DNA from: Tretioscincus oriximinensis
Taxonomy: Eukaryota > Chordata > Lepidosauria > Squamata > Gymnophthalmidae
Direction of reading: 5' to 3'
NCBI GenBank assembly: GCA_022410635.1
Contig: JAJVDF010000431.1
Coordinates: forward strand, 1,014,108-1,078,107
DNA length: 64,000 nt
Part shown: positions 1-13,339 of the stretch, in pieces
How the letters are laid out: the number at the start of each line of letters is the position of its first letter
How positions within the stretch are numbered: the first letter of the stretch is position 1
Translations under genes and position numbers: made by a program
Notes under the pieces: generated by a model
What the model was told of the DNA's origin: nothing
Databases searched by the model: none
Seen by the model: the letters and a program-made list of their open reading frames with translations, nothing else

Positions 1-2196
<2,196 letters not shown>

Positions 2197-2554
2197 TCAG
2201 AAATTAGAATTGCCATGAAATATAATGCTCTATTAATACTGTAAATAGAGTTTTGGATTAGTAGCTTTGTAACTAAACCTATTTTCCAAACAATGCTAGT
2301 TCCAATCTTTTTTAAATTTCATATTTCTCATTCTTTATTTGCTTCTTGTTGCAGTCCAACATTCTATGTCAGTACTGATTGTTGCATCATTAAAAAAGTC
2401 ACTGTTTCAGGATGCTCACAGCCAGGTTTAGAAGTTCAGGATAAATAGAGTTGAGAGCCATCAGCATATAGATGACACTTCACCTCAAACTCATGGGAAA
2501 GATTCCAGGGACTTCATATAAATATTAAATCGCACAATTGACAAAATATCATCT

Positions 2555-2995
2555 GGTGGCACTTCACAACCTAACAGCCAGAGCTCATCTAGTCCAGCCT
2601 TCTGTCTCACACAGTTGCCCACCAATTGCACCTGGACAGTCTGGAATAGAAGAAGGCAAAATCTTCACCTGTTCTCAACTCCCCGCAAAGGCATTTCAGG
2701 AATCCTGCCTGTTGCTCCATCTCAGAGGTAGAATCAAGACATCCACCCTAGTGGCTATTTATTCCCTTGACTTCCATGAACTTGTCTAATCCTGTCTTAA
2801 AGCTATCTAGGTTGCTAGCTACTGCCACCTTTTCTGGAAGTAAATTCCACAGGCCGATGACCCTCTGGATGAAAAAATACTTTCCTTTGTCTGTCTTCCC
2901 TCTTCTGGCCATCAGTTTCAAGCAATGCCCCCTGGTCCTAGTGTTGTCTGATAGAGAAAATATCCCTGCAAATGGTATTTCATGAGTTCTGCATG
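2555..2995 (-). mobile_element. CR1 LINE 3' end, minus strand
   Basis: Read on the minus strand, this encodes a CR1 ORF2 C-terminus (motifs GLWNLLPEKV and SLDSFKTGLDKFM-like). The 3' untranslated tail with the 'ctagatgagctc' type signature follows. It lies in MAN1A2 intron 3 and is severely 5' truncated. It abuts an oppositely oriented CR1 copy that begins at about 2996. Confidence 0.8.
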
Positions 2996-3440
2996 GGATA
3001 GATAAGGTGAAAAGGGAAAAATTAGTTTCACTTTCACAGAACACTAGGACAGAGAGCATTCCTTGAAACTAATAGTAGAAGAGTGAGAACAGATAAGGGT
3101 TTTTTCACCCAGAAGGTTATTGGCCTTTGGAATTTACTTCCATAAGAAGAGGTGGTAGTTAGCAGCCTGGATAGCTTTAAGACAGGATTAGGCAACTTTA
3201 TGGACACAAAGAGTATAAACAGCTACTAGAATGGATCATAAGAACGTAAGACGAGCCCTTTTGGCCAGAGCCCAGCACTTTGTCTCACATAGTGGTCCAC
3301 CAATTGCACCTGAGCAGTATAAAACAGAAGAAGGCAAAATCTTCACTATTGTTGATTCCCTGCAAATGGTATTTTGGGAATACTGCCTGTTGCTCCATCT
3401 CAGAGGCAGCATCAAAAGTTCTTAGCATCCTTCACCTCTT
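2996..3440 (+). mobile_element. CR1 LINE 3' fragments, plus then minus
   Basis: 2996-3237 is a plus-strand CR1 3' segment (gataaggtgaaaag, ggaatttacttcc, gatagctttaagacagg). 3237-3440 is a second CR1 tail in minus orientation (aagaacgtaagacgagccc, ctgttgctccatctcagagg). With the minus copy at 2555-2995 they form an inverted arrangement with almost no spacer. Confidence 0.75.
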
Positions 3441-4291
3441 TTATAGTGGATCATTTCAACCGTCAAGTAATTGCTATGAGAAAGAAAAGGAAATGGGACA
3501 AAACTCTTGGCACATACTAATCATTTCAAAACCTTTCAGGAAATTTAATGATAACCCAACAACGTGATTGTGTAAACAGTAATGTTTTTGACAAACAACT
3601 CAAGACATTTTCAACAATAAGCCAGTCCATTAAGGAGAGAAGAAATAATAAGGAATAATAATACTTATTTACTTTCAGGTTCAGATTTTAACTATTTTGT
3701 AAGTGCTATGTCATCTTCCTTTTTCCTCCACAAGCCTCATTCCCTCAAGGCTCATAATTGACATTCCTCTGTTCCAAAACTTATTGTAACAATACAGTAC
3801 AGAAAACTGCTGACATTACACTTTGCCCTAACAGAGTAAATTCAACAAAATATTCATAAAAGAAATAATTAAAATTCTGATCTGTAACTCTGATTCTTTA
3901 TTGGTAACAGTAATTCTGTTCATGTATTTGTAACAGTAGCTCTCCTTTTGGATTTATTAAACTTGTTTTAAAATACAAAAACCAGAGAAGGATAGGAGAA
4001 GCTTACAGTGGGAAGGCAAATAATTTTCACCTATGAGAGATAAAGCTTACAATGACTAAGCATAGGAGGGGCCGTCTCCATGGTTAGCAAGTTGGGTTTA
4101 TTAGGTAACAAACTAGGTCAGGGGTTAAATCCATGGTTAAGGGGAAAGGTTAGCAGGGAGAACTTAACATGGAAAAAGCAGAGCATAGGTCCCAGGGATC
4201 TAAGCTTTGAACTGAAATAAAAAAGAGTTACAATCTCTTTTACAAAAATCTCTTTTATAAGGGAACAGCACACCATCAGTTTCTAACAACA

Positions 4292-6019
4292 ATGAAGAGG
4301 AACCGTGGAATACCAGCCAGCTTACTCCTGTTCCTTGCTGCAGCTGGGTATGCTCAGAAGATTGGTGTTATCCAAATCAGTCCAGAAAAAGGAGGAGATT
4401 ATTGTTTCCTCTTCCCCTTCCAATGGATGAAAGCTTATCAGGAGAATAAGAGCAACTATTGGTTTTCCTCAGAACCACAAGCTCCAGGCCTCAATCAGGC
4501 TGCCCTATGCTGCCTGCCTTCTGTCCTTGGTGAGAAAGACAGTGACAGAGGCAGCTCCATCACAAGAATTGCTTCTGTAAAGAAGGGGAATTGTAATCTC
4601 TTTGAGAATGCCAAGCTCCAGAAAGTGAATGGAACACAGGGACTGTTGATTCTTGGAAGTGAAGCTCCATATCGCAGAAATCATTGGGAACTCAGACCCA
4701 ATTGGAGGCACTGTGAAGAGATCGTTCTCCCAGGGGTTCTCCTCCGTGCAGTGGATGTTCTGTATACATTCTTCAAAAACCTGATTAGGGACCTGCTCTA
4801 CAAGACAAGCTGCATCTATCTGATGTCACTATGTACAGTTGGCATAGGGAGCTACTGGGCAGGAAGCATGGAGAGAAAAAAGCAACAGTATGTTGGAAGC
4901 AAATGCGAGGCAGAAGATTTGGGGGAGATAATAATTGATACCAACGTCTACTTTACATTTACTTGCACAATGATCTCCACTGCCACCCTGCTTGTTCTCT
5001 ACTGCTTCTATGATTTCCTAGTGCTTGTAATGATTGGGATATTTTGCCTATATGCTTCGTTCAGCCTGTACAGTTGCTTGGTGCCGATGCTCAAAAAGCT
5101 TCCATTTGGAAAAGGTGTACTCCTCTTCCCATATTTTCTCAAGAACCTAGATCTTGCAACACTGATTTTTACAGTCCTATGCATGGCCACCAATGCAACC
5201 TGGGTGATTGTCAGAAATGAGAAAAAATGGGGTTGGATTTTGCAAGATATTCTTGGGATGTCGATTGGTATTTACGTTCTGAAAACGGTGCGCGTGCGCT
5301 CCTTAAAAAACTGCAGCTTATTCCTGATGACCCACTTGTTCTATGATCTGATCTGCTTGATTCTCACCCACTTCTTAACTGAGAGTGGCAGAAGCATCAC
5401 AGATATAACAACCTATAAATCACCCAACTCTGAAGAGATCCCTTTTTTGTTGAAAGTACCAATATTGCCCTCAACTTCCACTCCTGACAAAAATTATTTC
5501 ACTGTTGTAGGGCTTGGAGATATTGTGCTTCCAGGTTTTCTGGTAGCTTACTGCTATCGGTTTGATGTACAAATCAACTCCACAGGGATCTATTTTCTAG
5601 CTTCCATGCTGGCTTACAGCTATGGTCTCTTTATGACTTTCCTTACAGCCACATTGTTGCAGACAAGTCAGTCAACACTTTTGTACATGGTGCCCTGTAT
5701 CCTCATGTCTACCCTGGCTCTTGCGACATCTCGCAAAGAATTAATCACATTTTGGAGAGGGACAGCCTCAGTAGACAACCAAGCTAAAGCTTCTTCCCAC
5801 AAACCCCTCAAATATCTAAATNCTTTGGATGCCTCCAAAGAAGAAACATTCATTTTCCAACAAGAGGAAAAAGAAATGATCGACCCTACAATTGACAACA
5901 ATGTGCTTATTAATTCCAGCATATTTTCTGAAGATTCACCCAATCCAAAGGTACAAATTGAAGAGATAAGTCACTGCACTTCACAGGTTGAGGAGAAACA
6001 TGGAAAAGAAAAGGCCTAA
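4292..6019 (+). CDS. SPPL2-like intramembrane aspartyl protease, intronless, nested in MAN1A2 intron 3
   Basis: One uninterrupted 575-codon ORF, apart from an ambiguous base at 5822. The start ATG has A at -3 and is followed by a signal-peptide-like segment (LLLFLAAAGYA, residues 11-21). Next comes a short PA-like lumenal region (about 22-170), then multiple membrane segments, for example YLMSLCTVGIGSYWAG and LVMIGIFCLYASFSLYSCL. Two aspartyl-protease motifs of the presenilin/SPP clan are present: FYD with Asp352 and GLGD with Asp410. The third motif, usually QPALLYLVP, reads QSTLLYMVP (residues 460-468). The tail is hydrophilic. Family knowledge: SPPL2 proteases cleave type II membrane proteins, and mammalian SPPL2C is also intronless and testis-enriched. 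I infer a retrogene of SPPL2 origin. Whether it is the SPPL2C orthologue or an independent retrocopy cannot be settled here. It runs antisense to MAN1A2. Confidence 0.85.
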   Translation: MKRNRGIPASLLLFLAAAGYAQKIGVIQISPEKGGDYCFLFPFQWMKAYQENKSNYWFSSEPQAPGLNQAALCCLPSVLGEKDSDRGSSITRIASVKKGNCNLFENAKLQKVNGTQGLLILGSEAPYRRNHWELRPNWRHCEEIVLPGVLLRAVDVLYTFFKNLIRDLLYKTSCIYLMSLCTVGIGSYWAGSMERKKQQYVGSKCEAEDLGEIIIDTNVYFTFTCTMISTATLLVLYCFYDFLVLVMIGIFCLYASFSLYSCLVPMLKKLPFGKGVLLFPYFLKNLDLATLIFTVLCMATNATWVIVRNEKKWGWILQDILGMSIGIYVLKTVRVRSLKNCSLFLMTHLFYDLICLILTHFLTESGRSITDITTYKSPNSEEIPFLLKVPILPSTSTPDKNYFTVVGLGDIVLPGFLVAYCYRFDVQINSTGIYFLASMLAYSYGLFMTFLTATLLQTSQSTLLYMVPCILMSTLALATSRKELITFWRGTASVDNQAKASSHKPLKYLNXLDASKEETFIFQQEEKEMIDPTIDNNVLINSSIFSEDSPNPKVQIEEISHCTSQVEEKHGKEKA

Positions 6020-6142
6020 GAAGCAACAGAATGTAAAGAAAAAGGAGGCTAACAAGAATACGCATGCACACTTTAAGAACATACTGTGGAACAGAAAAGG
6101 GTCTTCAGGTTGGAGTCCCACAAAATCTCATCTTTCTCAGAA

Positions 6143-6148
6143 AATAAA
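6143..6148 (+). terminator. candidate polyadenylation signal of the SPPL2-like gene
   Basis: AATAAA lies 124 nt after the stop codon of the SPPL2-like ORF. It would give a short 3' UTR. No genomic poly(A) tract that would mark the end of a retrocopy is visible right after it, so the insertion is old or the tail has decayed. Confidence 0.4.
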
Positions 6149-6149
6149 G

Positions 6150-7125
6150 CTGCAATGTCACCTATTGTGAAATCTATCAATTTAAAATTGCACTGTTAAT
6201 TATTGATCTTATATTTGAAACATCTGCCACTCTTTCAGGAGTCCAAGAAACAAAATCCAGTGTGCATTGAGGCTAATCAAAGGACAAAACTATATAGACA
6301 GACAAAGCTTTTAACAGTTGCAAAACATTAATAGGTCTTCCCTATTCTCGTTCAGAGTCTTCAAATCCTACTCAATTCTAATTCACATAACCTTTCATGC
6401 ATGCCAATGATGAACAGGCATGGGGATCAGAGACAAATATCCGAAGGGTATTTTAATTGTCTCAACATTTGTGACTTCAGGAGTTCATTTGTGACAAGGG
6501 TTCTCAGGTGTTCAGAAGATTTTCATCCCAAAGGTAGAAAAGGTGAATACGCACAGCACCAACCCAGGGGGACACTAAATTCAATGGATACCAAAATTAG
6601 GAACAAATAACAAAGGGAAGTATTTTTAAATTCAAGGGAGACATTGATCTATGGCATTGGCTACTAGAAAAGATGGTTCAGCAACTGGCCTGAACAGTTA
6701 TATGAAAAAATAGACAAATTAATGCAGGCCCAAACGTATCAGTAACTACTAGAACAGATGCCTGGATATTGCCTCCAGATTAGAGACAGGCAGGATATCT
6801 TCAAAATACCAATTATGGGGAGTTTTGAGCAGGTGAAGGTTTATCCTTTCTCATCTGCTTGAAGCAATTAATGGATCCAGAAGCAATTGATGGGTTACTG
6901 TATGAAAAAGAAAGCTGAACCAGTTGGGTTGTGAAAAAACCCAGAAGGGTTCCAATTACAATTTGTGTTCTTAAGTTCAAATCTTATTAAGTTTCTGCCC
7001 AAAATTTAATTAAGCTGGTGCCTAATAATCTGCTAAATAAACTTCTCAAATGCACTTTATTAAATCAAAAACCCAACAAGGTATAGGGAATTTTTCAAGA
7101 TGAGCTTTTAGAACAAGCAACTTAC
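6150..7125 (-). other. MAN1A2 intron 3, 5' part (minus-strand sense)
   Basis: AT-rich intronic sequence between the SPPL2-like gene and exon 3 of MAN1A2. I see no gene. About 6740-6920 carries a weak CR1-tail resemblance (agatgcctggatattgcctcc, gagcaggtgaagg) on the plus strand, too decayed to delimit. Confidence 0.5.
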
Positions 7126-7222
7126 CAAATATATTGGTGGAATGTCCTTTCCTTGCAATAGGTTTTAATTCGTTATGACCCCATCCATATTGCCGGTAAT
7201 TATCCCAGGCATGTTTCATCAT
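7126..7222 (-). CDS. MAN1A2: MAN1A2 exon 3
   Basis: This 97-nt exon encodes MMKHAWDNYRQYGWGHNELK followed by PIARKGHSTNIFG, the N-terminal start of the GH47 (alpha/alpha)7 barrel. It covers residues 202-234, the last codon being split. On the minus strand the acceptor is CATGACAG before 7222 and the donor GTAAG begins at 7125. It enters in phase 0 and leaves in phase 1, matching exons 2 and 4 exactly. The YGWGHNEL block is diagnostic for Golgi class I alpha-mannosidases. The KHAWDNYR...GHS pattern agrees with MAN1A2 more closely than with MAN1A1. Confidence 0.93.
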
Positions 7223-7689
7223 CTGTCATGGAAGGAATACAAAACAACATTTGCAGGATTAAGATACAAATAAGAATAAAAACCTGTTTTCCAAAATCTA
7301 TATAATCATATTTTATCTAATTAAATCAAAACATATTTTCTGCTTGACACTCAGCGATTGCTGTAAGTTCACAAATACAAATATTATGACCTCAATGCAT
7401 ACCCAGTCTTGCCATCGTCAGTAGGCCAAAGTCTTTTCTCACTTAATCAGAGGCATTTGTTGCTACCCAAGTAAAAGAGTCTTTGCCTACCATTACCATC
7501 TGTTTGTTTGCTCACTTAATTTTGCAGAATGTAACTGAACTGAGACAATTCTCAATTACCACATGGACCTTTCTATGCCATTTTCTTGGCAGATATAGAA
7601 ATGATTTTCTTGCCTTCTTCTGGTACGATGTTGGGAATCAGTATCTTAACACTTTTATACAATCTTTCCTTATTCATTATATCTTCGTC

Positions 7690-8335
7690 CAATCTTAACA
7701 GAAGCTTCCATCTATTTTATACTAGTTCAGGAGTCTGGAATTTCCATAGCCCTAACCACCTCTCCCTCTTTTCCTTCAGCATATTAAATTTTAATTTGTC
7801 CACAATGTATTTGTACCAGTTTGTCACTATCCACTCTTCCTTCCTCTTCCATACCAAAACCATTATCAATGCTGCTGTCATAAGTAGAGGTTCTATAAAA
7901 TAATGTATTCTGGTTCCTTCTAAATTCAGTAAGATGCATTCCGGACCTTTCCAGCTTCTATTTTCTCCAATTAAGGTATTAATTCGCTCAATTATTGCTG
8001 CCCAAAATTTCTTCACCTCATCACATTCCTGCCACAAATACCAATAAATCACCTTATACTTTTTACAGTGCCAGCATTTCAGAGATATCTCTTTAATCAT
8101 ACACGCCAGAGAGGCCAAGGTTCTATACTACCTGTGTATCATCTTTAACCTTAATTCTTTTAATCTTTCATGTTTCATCTTCACCCCTTCTTCCAATCTT
8201 TCTACCTGCATCCTAGTAGTACCCGTGTCTGTCACCCACTTTCTACTCAACCTAGAATTGATTCTTTCACATCTGATATAAATAAATATATTACTCCTGC
8301 CCCTCCTTTTCATCCTTGCAACCAGCAACACATTA
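7690..8335 (-). mobile_element. L1 LINE ORF2 C-terminal fragment
   Basis: Minus-strand reading gives an open stretch at 8118-7717 with a CWHC...C cysteine cluster and KKFW, as in the C-terminal zinc-knuckle-like domain of L1 ORF2. Upstream, 8331-8128 reads LKELRLKMIHR, which continues the same protein across a stop or frameshift. It is 5' truncated, lacks any reverse-transcriptase motif and is inactive. It lies in MAN1A2 intron 2, in the sense orientation of that gene. Confidence 0.65.
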
Positions 8336-8399
8336 GCTTATTTATTCCAGTGTCTGTTTTGTAACTGCACCTATAATTCTGAAAATTGTGGTCTTAGAA

Positions 8400-8665
8400 G
8401 GAGTATTTATTTATTATTTATTTGTACTTGTATCCCGCCCTATACCCGAAGGTCTCAGGGTGATCAAACATAAGGCGGCGCACATAGCTTTTGTTGCTTT
8501 CTCCACAGCAGACACCCTGTGGAGTAGGTGGGGTTGAGAGAGTTCAAAGAACTGTGACTGGCCCAAGGTCACCCAGCTGGCGTTCATGGAGGAGTGGGGA
8601 ATCGAACCGGGAAACTACCAGGTACGAGTCCAACACTCAACCACTACACCAAACTGGCCTATATG
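8400..8665 (-). mobile_element. tRNA-derived SINE (Sauria SINE type), minus strand
   Basis: In reverse complement it starts with a tRNA-like head (ggtgtagtggttgagtg box A and a ggttcgattcccc-type box B). A body with gtgaccttgggccagtcac character follows, and it ends in (AAATA)n next to 'ggcgggatacaagtac'. This head-body-tail structure is typical of the Sauria SINE family of squamates. Confidence 0.85.
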
Positions 8666-8669
8666 CTAT

Positions 8670-10140
8670 ATTACAACCACTACACTAAACAGCCTATATG
8701 CTATATTACATGAAAGCTGTAACAAATAAAGCCAATAAAAATATTGCAAAGTATTATAAAAAAATGAGAACTGTTGAAACAATCTGACTACAGCGAATGA
8801 TTAGTTAGCTGCAGAGGTGATACAAACACAAAACAAAAATTCAAATATAACTGAATAATTTTCTATTAAGAAGTTTTAAAAGCTAATATTAGTGTTATTT
8901 CATTCACGACTCTTTCCCAACATTTAAAGCTCGTAATGCTGTATCTGCAGTTTTAAAGAAAAGATTCCAATTGGAGCAGCACTTTTTCTCAAAAAGACCT
9001 TGTACAAACAAGTCTTTTTTTCTCCTATAGAATATCTATCACTCTTCTCTTTCAAAATTTCTGAAAGCAAACCTAAATTGTAAGAAAGGGGAAGGGGCAG
9101 GGGAAAGAGACTGCATAGAATGAGTAGACAATATTTCACACATACCCCAATTTGCCACTAGTCCTGAATACCAGTTGCAGTAGGAATTCCACCAATGGGA
9201 ACTTAACAGAAGTTTCTATGAAAAAGAAGGAGGTGCAATTTGGCCAAATCCCTCACTCCCCCCTCTCCACTTCCTGCTCTTAACATCACCTCCCACACTG
9301 TTCTGGAAAGGTGTGTCTTCTAGCTCATTAAAGCACATTGCTGAGGCTTGGGGATTGTAGAGAAAAGGTAAGATCAACTAAAACCACCAACCTCTGAGCC
9401 CATTTCTTCCAAAGTCAGGACAATATAGCAAAGGACCCACTGTCCTTATTTCTGTAAAAAATTGTTTCACAGGGTAAAGATAAAACAACCAACATTATTA
9501 CAGGGAAGAAAATGTTTGGCTTTAAGATATATTTCTTCCTCAGACCTTTTTCTCCTCCTTCAAGGTGATACACTAGGCCTAAAAACTCAGTTCCTGCCAA
9601 AGCACTCCTCCCATTTTTGGTTAATTAAACCAAAACAAACCAAATGTGATAGCAGGGCTTATTCCTCTTGGTGGATGAATTTCTGTTCAGTATTGTATGG
9701 AATACTGTAATGCATTTGGTCTACTATTCCTCCCTAAACCATTGCTTTTCATAGGTTAAAAAAAAAGCTCACCAACAGTCAAATACATTACGGGCTTTAG
9801 AGGTAATCTAAAGACTATTATCTGGTGAGTCACATTTCCAGTAAAGATGTTAAAGATAACTTTGGCTACTCAACTGAAAGCTGATTTATCTAGAACCACT
9901 CTATTCTAACTTTGGATCTGATTATAGGATTGAAACTGCCTTTGGTTGCTTCCCCACAAGGTTTCCATACCGTGCAGGTACTTGCATGGTTAAAAATCTG
10001 CCCCATGCAGTTCACTCGGAAGGATCAGCTGCAGGATATTCCACCGAAACAAAGTTTTATTCCAAGTGGACTACTGAAAGCCACATGTGGCGGATTTTTA
10101 ACCAGGTAATTAACAGCATGGTACGAAAAACCTTATTGGG
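8670..10140. other. intron 2 sequence without recognised features
   Basis: MAN1A2 intron 2, AT-rich. Short ORFs at 8924-9139, 9415-9600 and 9462-9710 have no recognisable homology. No RNA gene or mobile element was identified with confidence. Confidence 0.5.
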
Positions 10141-10149
10141 TTATTTATG

Positions 10150-11300
10150 ACCTTCTCCAGGAGAAAATCGATGAGTTTCACCTTGTTGATACTCCTGGAT
10201 CATTCAGTGATTTTAAGCAGATTACACCCAGCTCTCTCTCTCTCCATGCCATCTGGATCAAGTGAGACAACTGACATGCTTGACAGTTTTTTGAAAGCTG
10301 TCATGGGTTGCATGGAAGGGGGGAGTGGGTTTAATAAACTGAATCCAAATAAGAAAGAGGTGCTGTGAGTTATAGGGTCTTTTATCAGTAAAAAAAAGGG
10401 AGATGTCCTGTTCTTGATGGTGTTGTTTTGCCCTGAAAAGGGCAGGTGCATATTATGAAGGTGTTCNTGGACTCTGCGCTGACACCTGAAGCCAAACTGG
10501 AGCATTAGCCAGAAGTACTGATTTCCAGTTGTGGATGATTGATCAGCCAAGACCCTTCCTGAACAGATCTTCCTGAACAGTCAATGCTCTGGACTTCTGT
10601 AATGTACTCTATATGTGGCTGCCCTGGAAAGTGCTTCAGAAAATGGTTGACAAAGAATGCAGAAATGGGAGAACTAACTGGTACTAATTGCTGAATGCAT
10701 AACACATTGGTTCTAGAAGAAGAAAAAGAAAAAAATGAAAATGAAAAAGAAGAAGAACTGGGTTCTTATACCCGCTTTTCTCACCTTTCAAAGGGACTCA
10801 AAACAGCTTACAAGGGTATTTTTGCCTGAAGGCTGACATTCTCTCTTCCCCACCAGGCTGTTGGTTTCCGTGTACCTACTTAGTCAGTTGCAATTTCTTG
10901 CTTTCGAATAGCTGGTTTGCAAGTCTATTCGCTACAGAACTCTGTTTAAGCTATTAGCAATAACCTATAAACCCCTAAATGGCCCAGGCTCCACATATTT
11001 AAAGGAATTCACCTTCCTATAAGACTCTCCCATGCCCTAAGATCTGAATGTGAGGTCCTCTTGACTGTGCAACACCATTCAGTAGTTAAGGTGGTGGGAA
11101 TGAGTGAGTGTTTTTGGTAATAGCATCAAGAGTATGAAATATCCTACCCTCTGAAATGCATCAGGCACCCTTATTGTAAGTATTTAAATATCTGGTGAAG
11201 ATGCGCCTCTTCACCTTGGCCTTTGGCTGAGAGGACAGCAATCCATTTTTATAGATGTACTGTTACGGTTTCACATAATCTATTTTGTCATTCTTTTATA
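10150..11300 (+). mobile_element. decayed L2 LINE 3' half, interrupted by a SINE
   Basis: At 10300-10370 a plus-strand reading resembles the L2 reverse-transcriptase C-terminal stretch (NKLNPNKKEVL; usual form NKLKLNPDKTEVL). About 10920-11300 reads as the L2 3' end (ataacctataaacccctaaatgg, ggtgaagatgcgcctcttcacc). A SINE at about 10735-10925 splits it. Confidence 0.65.
10735..10925 (-). mobile_element. tRNA-derived SINE with (TTC)n-type tail, minus strand
   Basis: Reverse complement shows the body shared with copies at 48303, 56565 and 58390: 'ctattcgaaagcaag...', 'ggggaag', 'ttgtaagc', 'ggtataagaaccc', then a TTC/TTTTC tail. The copy is truncated at the head and inserted into an L2. Confidence 0.7.
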
Positions 11301-11689
11301 GTGATATTACTGTAACCCAGTCTAAGACCTTCAGTCATGATGTAGAAGAGGAATATGAAATTAAAAAAATTTCAAAAAATACTCTACTCTTTCATTATAG
11401 CAATGTACTCTTGTGGAAATTCTTGTAGCTCAGAAACTACTTCTGCCCAGAATTGAGAAACATGTTTCTAGGCTTTGTTCACAATATTGGCCCTGGTCTT
11501 TAAAGCTCTAGATCACTTGAGAACAAGATATAGCAAAACCCTGCATTCAACACCAAAAAAATTTTCTGGTTGTTGTGTAGTCCAAAGCAATAGACTGGGT
11601 GCCAGTTGTCAACAATAATAAAATAATCAGTTTCCAGTTTCTCACATTTAGGCAGAATTTTTGTTCCCAGTTTTATGGTTATCGGTTGT

Positions 11690-11965
11690 TTTTCTGCTTG
11701 CTTATCTACATCGCTTTTTCATGATGACAAGTGTTTATTTAAAGCTTGAATGCCCAGCAGGTTCACACTTATAAAAGTAGCAGCAGCCCAAAATGTGTGC
11801 AGGCTAAAGCTGAACTGTTATTGTGCTGTGGTGGGGCCTGCAGGTAGTCCATCTCCAAGCAGCAGATAGCCTCTTCAACCCAGCCTGCATGAGACTCCCT
11901 GTCTGCACTGCAGCTAGCCCAGGAAAGGATGGTGCCTTTGGGGCAATCAGTGCCCAATCCTGCCC
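11690..11965 (+). repeat. interspersed repeat related to 61500-62220 and 62700-63060
   Basis: It shares 'atgatgacaagtgttta...aagcttgaatgcccagcagg', 'gcagcagcccaaaatgtg', a cctgcaggtagtcc block and 'caatcagtgcccaatcc' with copies at the right end of the window. The family is non-coding, and a DNA-transposon origin is possible but not shown. Confidence 0.6.
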
Positions 11966-11969
11966 ACAA

Positions 11970-12895
11970 AAACTATACCCTTCTTAGTTATGACTGCCTA
12001 TGCATGGAAATTTTCTCTAGATTTGTTCACTTAATGCCTGTTTTGACATCTTTCAGGCTACAAAAATATGGCTCTTCTTTCAGACATTTAGGGTTTGACA
12101 AAACGCTGCTCTGTTCTATTTTATTGTTCAGCTCCTTATGTTTTGTGTTTTAATTATTTAGCTACATGGCATCTTGTATTTCAGAACTACTATTTATTTT
12201 CATTTGTTTATTATGAGCTTCTGTTTCTAAATATTTCTTCATTCTCTCATTCAATGTGTTCCACCTTCTTGCTCTTAAAAAAAATTGAACATCAGTCTGA
12301 TTTTACATAGGAAAGCAATTAAGGAACAAACTGTAACAATAATTGGATATAATTTCTAACATTCAGGTCAAAACAAGAGGAGACGCTTGTGGATTTGCTG
12401 GTACTCTCCAGTGTAAAAGAACATGTGCCACATCAAATTTTAATGCATAATACTTCAAATCACACTGTGCCTTGCCTAAATTGTCAATCAGCTCTTCCCC
12501 TCCATATCAACATACTGGCCAAAACTCTTTTCCTATTCTCCATCAGCAAGCAAGAAAATGTTATGCTGTAATACATTCTAAACTAAGAAATCCAGTTTAG
12601 ATAAATTCTAGTAACCATACTCAACTAATTAAAAAGATTTTGGATAATCCACCTTCTGCTTATTACTACTTTTCTGTTCCAAGCGCACCAAAGCCCTCAA
12701 GGAAAGACACTTAAGACAGACAGAACACTAGTTGAACCAGGAGCAAAGGGCACATAATAGAATACGGTAACTTACAATATAAAAATTGAGGAGATTCCAA
12801 CAGAATAATAGTAGTTGGAACAGTTAGAAAATACAAGTTAGAAAAGAATGAAATACAAGGGCAGAAAAATCACACTGCAGAATAGCTATTGAGAA
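11970..12895. other. intron 2 sequence without recognised features
   Basis: AT-rich intronic DNA. The ORFs at 12095-12310 and 12389-12571 are low-complexity and resemble no known protein. Confidence 0.5.
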
Positions 12896-12899
12896 CTGA

Positions 12900-13165
12900 A
12901 GACAATAAGAAGAGAGGAGAAGAGGAGGAGGAGAAGAAGGCTCTTATATTGGTTTTATTTAACTCTAAGGAAATCAAAGTGGATTACATTATCTTCTCTT
13001 CCCCTGCTCACAACAGACACCTTGTGAAGTAATTGGAGCTGAGAGAGCTCCATAAAACAGTGGCTAGCCCAAAATCACCCAGCTACTTTTTGTGAAGCAG
13101 CACTTTAAGCGAACCGGGAGACTTTCAGATAAGAGTCTGACACTCTAGCCACTACACCAGATTGA
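12900..13165 (-). mobile_element. old Sauria-type SINE, minus strand
   Basis: Reverse complement shows a tRNA-like head (ggtgtagtggctagagtgtc, ggttcgcttaaag), a ctgggtgattttgggctag block and a tail ending in GAGGAGG/GAAGAA. It is more diverged than the copies at 8400 and 53715. Confidence 0.65.
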
Positions 13166-13339
13166 AAGTTCAGGATTCCTTCATTATGAGAATATTATTA
13201 AGTTACACATACCTCAAATGAGCATCCAAATCACAAGAATATGGAACAAGACACCCACACATAAATACTGCCATCTTCAATAAGCTAATTGGCAAACCAT
13301 TAAACTACTGGGGATCAGGGAGAGGGGTTAATCAAGAGA

